DNA of 64,000 nucleotides. Origin: Ancistrus triradiatus. Its lineage: Eukaryota; Chordata; Actinopteri; Siluriformes; Loricariidae. The stretch covers positions 186,001 to 250,000 of the forward strand of contig JAJAGP010000049.1 in assembly GCA_025084515.1 (NCBI GenBank), read 5' to 3'. The translations under genes and the position numbers were made by a program. Of this stretch, positions 1 to 10,808 are shown one piece after another. Each line of letters starts with the position of its first letter. Position 1 is the stretch's first letter. The notes under the pieces are model-generated. The model was given only the letters and a program-made list of their open reading frames with translations. It did not search any database and was not told the DNA's origin.

Positions 1-1130
1 GGTACACAAACAAGTTTGGCGCTCTGTCATTGTGGGGATCTTCCATAGACATAATGATCACTGTAGATAATTAATGCTACACCTACACCTACCCTTAATC
101 CTAACCTTAGCCTCAGTAACCTAAAGCAAGTCTTTTGACTCTTGTTTTTTCAAAAGAAAGTTGCAGTTTTTGTAAAAAAAAGCAGTTTTCCTTGTGGAGA
201 TCGGCGAGGTGTCCCTACCATTTGCTCCCCACAATGTATTACATACGTGGTACACATATGTTTGTCTTGCTATCCTTGTGAGGACTTTCCATTGACTTGA
301 ATGGCAGATTGAATCTTGAATGGATTACTGCTGCTAATTAATGTCACACCCACCCCTAACCTTAACCTTAACCTCCACCTCAGCTCTTTTGGTTTCTCAA
401 AATAAATATTGCCATTTTTGTTAAAAAAAGCGCACTTAAAAAGTGATGACCAGAAAAACAGTCCTCATTAGTCAAAATTTCAGGTTTTCCTATCATTGTG
501 GGGACATTTGGTCCTCACAAGTATAGCCAGACAAGGTATACACACGTTTGTCTCTCTGTCGTTGTGGGGACCTTCCACTGCCAAAATGATCACTGTAGCT
601 AATTAATGCTACACCTAAATCTACCCTTAATCCTAACCTTAGTATCAGACTTGCCATTTTTGACTCTTTTGGTTTTTCAAAAGTAAGGTAGTTTTTTACA
701 AAAGCAGTTTTCCTTGTGGGGATTGGCAAGGAGTCCCGACCAAATGAGCTTTCTATCATTGTGGGGACATTTGGTCTCTAAAATGCATAATACATAGATG
801 TATGTGTATATAATACATACATGGAACAGAGACACACACACACCATGTCTTACTGTCTTTGTGGGGGCTGACCATTGACATGATTACTGGAGCTAATTAA
901 TGCTACACCTACAACTACATCTCTGTAAAAAAAACCTTGTGAGGTACAGCATGAGGTCAAAAATATCAGCTCTTTCTATCATTGTGGGGATTTTTGGTCC
1001 CCACAATGTAATATAAACATGGACACTCACACACACCATGTCTCTCTATCTTTGTGGGGGTCGACTACTGACATAATGGTTACCGGAGCTAATTAATGCT
1101 ACACCTACAACCTCACCTAACCCTAACCTT
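1..1130. repeat. Tandem array of a GTGGGGAC-type fish repeat
   Basis: About five diverged units repeat a TAATTAATGCTACACCTA core near 71, 339, 601, 896 and 1091, so the period is roughly 200 to 295 bases. Each unit also has a telomere-like CCCTAACCTTAACC stretch, a TTTTCAAAAGAAAGTTGC segment and ends with GTGGGGAC and its complement GTCCCCAC. The pair near 980-1010 would fold into a hairpin. Further copies lie at 19060-19560 and 58065-58310. No coding potential is seen. The family name is not known to me. Confidence 0.8.
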
Positions 1131-1694
1131 AGGGGTATGGTTAGAGTTTAGGCATAGAGTTAGGTGTGTGGTTAGAGGCGCGGCATGGACTAGGTGTAGG
1201 GTTCGAGTCGGATAATGTTATGGTAACTACAGGAATGCAGCCTCTCCTTTATGTCACAACACAAAAACACAACAGAAACTTAAGCCACTACTCAATACAG
1301 AATCTCCAGATCTTCAACGGTCACGTCTCTGATTTTCATTGGGAAATTTGATGGCTTTGATAAGATGGTAAAACGTGACAGGAAAGGGATGCACGTGGTC
1401 AGCAACAATACTTAGAAAGAAGGGTTGCTTGACTGGTATCAGAGGTCTGACCTGTGCCAAGAAACACTCACACATCGTTGCACCAACATCACCAGCTCAA
1501 ACCTAGGTACTGGACTGTGGACCAAGCGGTCCAGGGGTCAATTCCAAGCACTGCCGAACTGCCACTGTTAGGTCTTTGAGCAACCCCTAACTGACTGTCG
1601 TAGCCCATTCGCAACAAGGTTCAGTGCTTTTCAGGTCGCTATGAGATGTAGATGTTTTTTGGATGTTTTGTTTACAGTCTTTCTCTTTTTTTAG
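1131..1694. other. limch1 intron sequence left of the first visible exon
   Basis: Bases 1131-1215 continue the repeat in reversed sense (GGTTAGAGTTTAGG and similar), forming a local inverted arrangement with the CCTAACCCTAACC just before it. The rest is unique-looking sequence with no exon that I can support. It ends in the pyrimidine tract and AG (1693-1694) that precede exon A. Confidence 0.5.
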
Positions 1695-1764
1695 GTTGCT
1701 GAGTTGTATTAAGCCGTGCCTCGTGAAGAAGATCAACAGGTTGCCTACACCTCTAGCTGGACTG
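1695..1764 (+). CDS. limch1: limch1 exon A (CH domain)
   Basis: 70 nt, entering with one base of a split codon and ending in phase 0. It encodes the CH-domain segment containing KKINRLPTPLAGL, a hallmark of the LIMCH1/LMO7 CH domain. Acceptor TTTTTTTAG, donor CTG|GTGAGC. Confidence 0.93.
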
Positions 1765-3129
1765 GTGAGCATTCCACATTTCACTTGATTTGTCGTGCAA
1801 TAGTCTTATCCTACCTGGCTTCATAACACAGTGAATACATTAAATCTTAAGGCATGTTTTGGACTGCTTTTTGCACAGTTGACTTTGTTAACACAACAAT
1901 TAACACATTAACATAGACGATACACAGCGTACAAACAAGTCCTACACAAACAAGTCCCATCCATTGAGGCCCCACCTCAAAACATACAGGACCTAAGGGA
2001 TCTGCTGCCAACATCTTGGTGCCAGATATTACACGACACCTTCAGATGTCCTGTGGAGTCCAGGCATTAGGTGGTCAGAGTGTTGGTATCATGGAGGGGA
2101 CCTCCACGACAAATCATGCAAATTGGCCAGAAGTGCCCAAGCGTTTAGAGTGTACCAGTGTCCTGTAAGAGAAACACATTGCACCTTTAATTAAACCGCA
2201 ACCCTCAGCTGGAGAAGTGGCTGGAAACCTTTGTTTAAAAGGTAAAAAAGCTCCCAAAATGATTTATCAAACATATTATTGTCCTAGTATATAAACCCCT
2301 ATATACTAGTGAGATAGTATGGCTGTATCTTAGTGTGTGTTGTGTATATTTGTGTGTACAGTCTCTTGGTAGATGTTTGTTTAGCTAATGATGAAACGTA
2401 GCCAAGTTGGCAGACTGAATGACTGAATAACCGGCTCTGATCTCTGGCCTGCTTTAAAGGAAGTAAGAAAGCTTTGAGGATGATGAATCACTTCATAAGG
2501 ATGGCACAACTCAAAAATAGATGAGCCAAGGAAATATTCTGGGTTTGGGAGAGAAACGTTTGATGTGCAGCTCCCCAGATTCCTGTCCTGATGATAATGC
2601 TTATCTTTTACGTATCGTCCGTCCCAATTTAGCTTACTCTCTGTACAGGATAAACCAAACAGACTAGGTTCATATTTTAAAAGAACAACAGTATGTACAT
2701 ATTGATTAGTTAAACTATGCTCTTTTCATTCATGTCTGTGTGAGCTGCCATGCGGCCGTACGTTTTTTCTGCTCCTGGGGCAGAGGAGAAAGAGCTGTGC
2801 CTCTTTAGACCTAGCAGAAGTTTAGGCCTATAATATTTTGGACTGGGTCCTGAATCCTGGTCTCAAACCCTGATGAATCCACCTTGCATTGGCCTTCAGA
2901 TTGTTCTTTCTTTGATCAGAGCCGAACCCTTCATAGCCTGCACTCGCATCAATGGTGCTCTTGTAAAAAGACTGGTACCCACAATCCCTCGCTCTGGTTT
3001 GCTGCTGCTTCGAGTGAATGAACGCAAGCGAGTGTTAAAAGCAATGGGGGCGCCTTTCAGGAGACCAAAGTGCATTGGTAAGTTCAACAAGAGGGTGAGC
3101 AACAGAAAAACAGCTCAGAGCTGAGAAAG

Positions 3130-3167
<38 letters not shown>

Positions 3168-6100
3168 CATGGATGTTGGAGACTCAACCCACTATAAAAG
3201 TGTTTTGAAGGAAGTTTGCTTTGGCTGCACTACTTCACCCTCCCTTCTTGAGCAGCCTTATTTTCCCGTCTTATCTTCAGTGCTCACACCCAACACATAA
3301 TAATCCCTGGACCTGCAATAATACTGCATCTTTCTGTTACATGCTCCACGGTCTGACAGCTTTCTGACGGCTTTATCCAGAGAGTCTTAGCATGTATACA
3401 ATCATACAACATACAGAGCGACTGAAGGCCTTGCTTACGGGCCCAGCCTGGATTTGAATCCTCAACCTCAACCTTCTGGTCAATAGTCTAGTTCCTTAAA
3501 CGCTGCACCACCCGACCCATAAATACATTTTAAACAGTTTACAGTGGTGCCTGAACGTTTGTGAACCCTTTAGAATTTTCTATATTTCTGCATAACTAGG
3601 ACCTAAAACATCAACAGATTTTCACACAAGTCCTAAAAGTAGATAAAGAGAACCCAGTTACACAAATGAGACAAAAATATTATACTTGGTCATTTATTTA
3701 TTGAGGAAAATGATCCAGTATTACATATTAGTGAGTGGCAAAAGTATGTGCACCCTTGCTGTCAGTATCTGGTGTGACCCCCCTGTGCAGCAATAACTGC
3801 AGCTAAACGTTTCCTGTAGCTGTTGATCAGTCCTGCACACCGGCTTGGAGGAATTTTAGCCCATTCCTCCGTACAGAACAGCTTCAGCTCTGGGATGTTG
3901 GTGGGTTTCCTCACATTAGCTGCTCGCTTCAGGTCCTTCCACAACATTTCCATTGGATTAATTGTCACACTCCCGTGTTCGGTGTCTGGTCGCGCCTTTG
4001 CTACACGCGCCAGTCTGGTGGCATTACTAGTGCTTGCATCTGTGCGTGCGTTTCTTGCCCCTGAGCTACAGCTTCTACTGTTTTCGCTGCGCTTTGTGTA
4101 GATGGCATCTTCTGCCTGAGCTCTCGACAAGCTCGCTCAGTGGGCGGCTTCCAGGCCGACCTGACCGCGCTGCGCTCCGCTGCGCCCCAGTCAGGCGCTG
4201 CCACACTCACCCCTATCCAAGTCGGGCAGTAAAGCGGGCCAGAAAAAAAAAGACCATAGGACATCTGGTCCTGGGTGATGGACTTTCATCAAGTTCCACA
4301 AGATGCCCTGTTAGCCGTTCCCTGTCGAGCGTGCGCCTCGTGTCCTCCCCGCGCTGCCCGCCGGGGTCTCTGATACGTGTCATGGCGCCATCTATCTTGG
4401 CCGCCGCATCCACTCCATCGGCTTCCGTCTTGGCGCGTGTGCTCACCGCACTTGTCCGTGGGGCCTCACACGCGACCGCTGGCAGTCCTCAGGGAACGGT
4501 GTCTTGCTGCAAATGACCACCTTCTCTTGAGATTCAGTTCATGGACAGATGTGCTACATTTCCTTTAGATCGCTGAGATCATTCAGAATTTCAATGTTCT
4601 ATTCTATTCAAATGATTGCAGTCCGTCCTGCCCAGATGCAGCAGAAACAGGTACCAAACCATGATACTAACCAGCGGTTGTTCTGTTGCGCGCCCTTCTG
4701 CTTTCCCTCGAGGCTTGGTCCCCAACCGTCTTCTGCGTGTTTCCCCTCTTCGGAAGCGTTAGGGTGTGGGCCTAGTGGCGGGTGGGGGCTCGCTATGACA
4801 CGAGTCTCGTCTCCTATTTTTGCCCGTCGTCGTCTCTATTGAAGAACAGACTGTCCATGGTGTTGGGCGTGTGGAAATGTTGCCTTTTTTCTGGCTGCAA
4901 AAAAACAAACATAACCCTTTCTTTTAAACCAAGAAGTTTATTTATGACTCCCGCCGTCCCACAAACCTATCCTTCAATAGCCTTCATACAAACACATGGC
5001 TCCAATCCAATCTCTTTAGCAAACTGCAGACAAGACAGCAATGTTCTTTTGGGAGAGCAGTGGCTTTCTGATGGTGGACTCATGAACATTAACATTAGCC
5101 AATGTGAGAGAGGCCTTCAGTTGCTTAGAAGTTACCCTGGGGTCCTTTGTGACCTCGCCAACTATTACACGCCTTGCTCTTGGAGTGATCTTTGTTGGTC
5201 GACCACTCCTGGGGAGGGTAGCAATGGTCTTGATTTCCTCCATTTGTACACAATCTGTCTGACTGTGGATTAGTGGAGTGCAAACTCTTTAGAGATGGTT
5301 TTGTAACCTTTTCCAGCCTGATGAGCCTCAACAACTCTTTTTCTGAGGTCCTCAGAAATCTCCTTTGTTCGTGCCATGGTACATTTCCACAAACATGTGT
5401 TGTGAAGAGCAGACTTTGATAGATCCCTGTTCTTTAAATAAAACAGGGTGCCCACTCACACCTGATTGGCATCCCATTGATTGAAAACATATGATTCTAA
5501 TTTCACCTTCAAATTAACTACTAAACATCATTTTTCTCAATAAATAAATGACCAAGTATAATATTTTTGTCTCATTTGTGTAACTGGGTTCTCTTTATCT
5601 ACTTTTAGGACTTGTGTGAAAATCTGATGATGTTTTAGGTCATAGTTATGCAGAAATATAGAAAATTCTACAGGGTTCACAAACGTTCAGGCACCACTGT
5701 AAACTGTTTAAAATGTATTTATGGGTCGGGTGGTGCAGCGTTTAAAAAACTAGACTATTGACCAGAAGGTTGAAGTTTATGTGGTTGCATTAGAGCTCAA
5801 TCATCAGTTCATATGAAGAGAAACCTGAAGGTGTTTTCCAAGGGTTGGTGCTGCCAAAGTGTCATGTAACTCTTAACGGTTCCGTCTTAGTGTTGACTGA
5901 CACGTAGCAGAGAGGAAATGAACCATCAGGAAGGGACTTTTAATCTGTAATCGCCCTGATTGTAATAAAACAGCTGCCCTTCCTGTTTCTGCTAATGAGA
6001 GCCATTGCCTTGTAACAGCACAATTTAGTGCAACTTGTTGTTGTACATGTGTCTTAATGACGTGTCTGGTTGCATTAAATATTAAATAAATGAAATAATT

Positions 6101-8109
6101 CATGTAGATTCATGTAGATCTCCGGGTTGTTAAGGCTTAGTGTGAAGTGTGTAGCAAAACCTTGTTAATGTAGTTAGGTGAGACGAAAACGTTTGACAAA
6201 AACACATCTGGATCACACATGAAGCACAACCCAAACGTTCAGTGCAAGAAACTAGTGGTCGACCGATATGGGTTTTTTAATGTCTGATGCTGATGCCAAT
6301 ATTTAGAGAGCAGGGTGACTGATGGCCGATATACAGTGCTGATATCACTTTTTTATCTCATAAAACTTATAATAATAAGTGAGAGGCAACATTGAACTTA
6401 AATGGACATTTTTAAGCTAAAATTCCCTGTCTTTGTTTGCACTCTGGCTTTTTCCTAAATAATAAAATTAAAAAAATTGTATTGCCCATAACAACATTTA
6501 CTACCAGGCAATTTGTTGTTGTGATTGTTGTTGTGGTCGGCTTCTGATGTTAGACCATAAGTCCTGGCTCACTTTTAACATTTCAAGGTAATAGAGTTGG
6601 GGTCAATTTTCTGTGCAAGCCAGCCAAGTTCTCAATCAAAGTTGGCAAACCAATTCTCTATGGACTTTATTTAAGGACAGCAGGACAGAAACTTGCTTAA
6701 CAGCCATCTTGGAAGCAGAAACCAATAGATGCTTCATATTAAGAGCCACTGAGGTATCAGTACAACTTATTCTCCTGCCACTGTTTGTCAGTGAATAATC
6801 CAGAATATTTGATTCATAAGTTATTATGAATATGCTACAAGTGAGTGTCCACAAACTTTTGTGTCTGTAGTGTAGATGGCACTATGTGGTACTGTAAAGA
6901 CCAAAGTGATGTCTAGCTGTGTTTTCAGATTTTTCTAAACTGTCTTCAGGACATGAGACTTAGCATTTTAAGGGGAAATACTTTTCTTGGCTCCCTTTCT
7001 TAACCTACTTAACCAGAAAGTGGTTTCACATTCATCAAGATACGCTCAGGACACAGTTAGCTGTAGCTAAGCGCTGCACACTGACATAAGTGTCTCGCAT
7101 GCATGGCTTGAAATTTAACATCCGCCTCTCCAAAAGCTGCGCAGATTAAAATCTCTACACTTGTTAATCTCATGGATAGATAAAGGAGGTGGAAAAAATA
7201 ACAGAAATGGCGCATAAAACAGAAAGTGTGACTGAAGTGTCGGGTTTGTGTGTATTACTATCGTTTCTGTGTAGTGCCAATTGCCACATGAGTAGGCGTA
7301 TTTAACCGGTATGGAGGGAGAGTTTCATGCTCAGCTTGCTTTGGCTCGGATGTTTCCTTGGTTGCTTTTGTAAATTGCCGGTGTGTGTACCGGGTGCTCG
7401 TGACTCGTGGTTTTGACTGTCGTTTCCTTTGTCGGATTTTGGCTGCTGGCTATCTGTGTTGTGTGTGGTGTGTTCGTGTTTGGTGTCGAGATCTGGGGTT
7501 TGTCATTCCCTTTAAACCTTCCCTTCATTCAAACCTTAGACCGGGACGTTGGGGGCTCGACCGGGACCTTAAGATCATTAATAATTCACTGCATTGGTCG
7601 TGCTAAATGGGTTGGTGATCAGATTAAATCAAAGAGCAGATTAAAACAATTATAATCCAAATAGCAGGTAGGTCACAAACTTATCCTGAAAACACTGAGG
7701 TGCAACGAGGGAACACTCCCTCACCTGCTCACGTACAACTGGCAGCAATTTAGGGAGTTTTATGGGAGGAAACTGGAGCTCACACCTGTTCTGGGTCAGG
7801 ATGAGTATTGGGCTTCGTCCCAATCCCAGTACCTAACACAAGACACTGCTTCCCTTCTGTGAGTGTTGACACAGGTCTATGTTTGAGTTGGGAGTTGAGA
7901 AAGCATGAGAGTGTGAGTGTGTGTGTGTTTGTGTGAAAGTCCTTGTTGCATGCCGCTGTTCTCAAACGTTAATAGAGGGCATCACCTTGTGCTGATTTGG
8001 TTTGGGCTCAGGAGGGCCAATGCTGGGTGGGGTTTCTTCTCTTGGGAAACTGTAACAGAACTCTCACCAATGGACAGGAAGAGTGCCTGGGTCCAATCCA
8101 GGGGGCGTG

Positions 8110-8143
<34 letters not shown>

Positions 8144-10767
8144 ACACACACTCTCACACACACTCTCTCACACACACACACACACACACACTCACACACA
8201 TACACTCGCTCTCTATTCCTTTCACTGTTTTAACAAAAAAAATCCCACCCTCCTGTCATTCCAAAGCAACGGCGTGACAACAATCGCAAGGGAAAGGAAA
8301 TCATGCCACCCTTCCAGGTCTGAGAGGGAGAAAGCGAGACAGAGAGGAAGGGAGGGATAGGAGGAGCAGGGCCTTTCAGAGGAGCTGGGAACCAGATCGG
8401 AGCGACGTTAAATAGCGAACGAGAGTGCATCTCAGGTTGCAGGTTAGAACAAAGACACCTGGTCAGAGAAACCGAGAGAGAAAGTGATAGTGAGAGAGTG
8501 AGTGAGTGAGCTGGAGAAAGACACGTTTACTGCACCTGAGACGAGGCTGAATAACCGAGTGTGTCGATTTACCGAAAATGAGTGGAGAGAAAACCAGAAA
8601 ACAGAGCGCTGAGCAGGAGAACGGGCTTTAAGATAACCGAGAAGTACAGACCAGGACTAACCGTCCTTCTGAAGTGACGCAGTGCTGAGTTTCTTCGAAT
8701 TTGGATTGGGATTTGAAGTGATCCACCTGTTTTCTGTCTCTAGGACAACGTGACACTCTTCCTGAAGGGCTGCGAGGAGCTGGGATTGAAGGGCTCTCAA
8801 CTGTTTGACCCCGGAGACCTACAGGATACACGAACCAACAACAAGTAAGAGCCGAACGGTCAAGTGTGTATGCTTGTAAAACAGCAGAAAAAGGGTTCGT
8901 TGGTCATCGAAGTGGATAGATAGGAAACATATCATCTATTTCTAATAATCTATATCTAATCTAGCTTTGAGACCGTGATATCGCACTGGAGAACCTTTTT
9001 TATAGTTCTTAGAACTGTGCCCGCATGTTGGCATCCCAGGAACTGAGGGACATAGGGACACTGAGTGACGTAGGTTTGCGGTGATTGGTTTAGATGCAAG
9101 TGACTGTGTTGAGATCAACTGCTATTTCTAAATATACTTGTAAACCCATAGCTGTAAACAACAGATCTTAGAATGGAAAAAATCAAAGACAAATGGGCCG
9201 ACAGCGAAGTCCAGACTTATGCAACCTATATGCAACGGAGGAGATACAAGACGTTTTTGTGTTGTTGAAATTCACATGGCTTACATCACTTTTTCCTCCC
9301 AAAATTAATCTCTAAAACTGCAAAAGCTCTTTAAGATTAGATGAGCATGTAGCTACCAGTATAGGGGCATTGCACACTCGGCTCAAAGTCAGTAAAGGTC
9401 ATCGAGGGCTTTCTTATCTCATATTTTTGTCAGATTTGAATCTGCTTTCACCGAGGCATCACCAAAAAGTGCTGATGATCAGCTTGTCATATTGTATGAC
9501 ATCCCAAAGTACTAATTAAACAGTATGTGGTGATGTCATCTGCTTATGTTTACAGCCCCTCTTTCAGGGGCGTTTCTAAGGTTTGAGGAGATTAGGGGCT
9601 TAGCCCAAACACATGCGGTGGGTTCAATGAGGTCCTCTGACATTTTATTTTTTTGGTTTTAATACTCAGTTTTGATACTTTTTATACCATCATTAAAAGT
9701 CCATTTGTTATTCATTCAAACTGTTAATCATCAGACGAACATCAAGGGCTTTCTTATCTCTTATTTGTATGATTTTAATTAGATAACTTGGTTTAATTCT
9801 TACATATAGCATCTAATCCACCCAAGCAGGTCAGGTTCCTTTTTGAATCTTGGTCCTAACAAGGTTTCTTCCTTGTGACGTTTATGGAGATTTTCCATGC
9901 CGCTGTCACCCTAGGCTTGCTCGATTTGGGATTGTCCTCAATCCTCATCATGGAAATAAAATAAAAGAGGTTACTACACAGGCTTAATGCTTACAGTTTC
10001 TTCTCTTTTGGAAAAAGGTTTAGTTGTTTTTGTCCCCTTATGTTCTGACCTCTCTCTTACTGAATGTGTGACCGAGCCATTTGGGAGAGAGTCGACTCAC
10101 TAAGTGTGAGTCATTGCTGATTTTTTTGCACAGTGGCGCAGTTGGTAGAACACTGGTTCTCGATCCTACATATCAACAGGTGAGGCCTACAGGATAGACC
10201 AGGAGGGTTTGGGAACTGAGACACCAAGGAGAATCTGCTGGGAAGGAAAAAAGACCCGAAATAAGGGCACCGCAGAAGAATCAGGTCAGGTGCAGGAGAG
10301 ACCTGAAGGATCAAGGGGTGTGAGCAACGTAGTGGTGCCTCTCCAGGGCCTCCAGGTTACACTGTCCACATGGGAGCAGGGTCAGGTTCTGTGGTACTTG
10401 ATGTAGGACAGGAATGCCCCATTACAAAGGGGTTTTGCATCTGGGGAATGTGTTGTAAAGTTGTTTATTATGTACAGTAAGTACGTTAAATTTGTAGACG
10501 TACACGACATGTACTATTCCAGCTGAACTATAAATATTAATGGTTAAGAAACCTTTGAAGATACTGCCCCATGGACCCAGAGGGGTGCATTTTAGCACTT
10601 TTATGTGTTGCTAACTTTGTTTTGTTTTAAGCTCTCTCAAATGTTTCTGATACCAAAAATGTCACATCCACAGACAGACCTTAACTCATTCTTCATATCC
10701 TCTGTGTGTGTGATCTGACCTTCTTTTCCGATGTTTCCCTCATTTCTGCACCATCTGTATCCTTGTC

Positions 10768-10808
<41 letters not shown>

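Larger units (their letters stand above)
3762..5379 (-). pseudogene. Tc1 transposase, inactivated
   Basis: Remains of a Tc1/mariner DDE transposase that would have cut and pasted the element at TA sites. The N-terminal paired-like DNA-binding part is readable near 5016-5379 in several frames, and the C-terminus (NPMEMLWKDLKRA onward, carrying the last acidic-residue region) near 3762-3960. The catalytic core between them is replaced or interrupted by GC-rich DNA, and frameshifts break the rest, so it cannot make an active enzyme. Confidence 0.85.
3468..5773 (-). mobile_element. Tc1-like transposon with long inverted termini, flanked by inverted SINE pieces
   Basis: The element proper spans 3542-5699 between TA dinucleotides. 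Its first and last ~170 bases are inverted repeats with only a few mismatches, starting CAGTGGTGCCTGAACG. The inverted repeat continues outward for ~73 bases into SINE sequence on both sides (3468-3540 and 5701-5773, about 71 of 73 matching). Inside is a broken transposase on the - strand: the N-terminal MARTKEISEDLRKRVVEAHQ near 5379, a helix-turn-helix piece near 5016-5240 and the C-terminal WKDLKRAANVRKPTNIPELK near 3762-3960. Two GC-rich inserts interrupt it (about 3962-4506 and 4673-4905). Confidence 0.88.
1765..8743 (+). other. limch1 intron, 7.0 kb, rich in mobile DNA
   Basis: Holds a GA microsatellite (3132-3164), a reversed SINE (3338-3540), a Tc1 element with inverted SINE flanks (3468-5773), a MITE end near 6253-6360, an LTR/primer-binding-site-like stretch (7290-7570) and a CT/CA microsatellite (8110-8213). 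A perfect 10-bp inverted repeat, CTAGTATATA with six spacer bases, lies at 2284-2309. Bases 8390-8640 are GA-rich with a TTAAATA motif and could be a promoter or alternative first exon, but I found no acceptable coding start that splices in. No other gene is seen. Confidence 0.6.

Noticed and set aside
4001..4516. Long GC-rich open frames on both strands (up to 160 residues)
   Set aside because: They lie in an insert within a dead Tc1 element, have no recognised domain, and open frames on both strands reflect GC-rich composition.
7917..8430. Open frames full of SLSLSL, HTHTHT and similar runs
   Set aside because: Translations of the CT/CA microsatellite. The same applies to open frames over other CA/GT repeats.
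8390..8640. GA-rich stretch with TTAAATA and a short ATG frame, as an internal limch1 promoter
   Set aside because: The ATG frame stops after 17 codons and no donor joins it in phase to exon B. Kept only as a remark in the intron entry.
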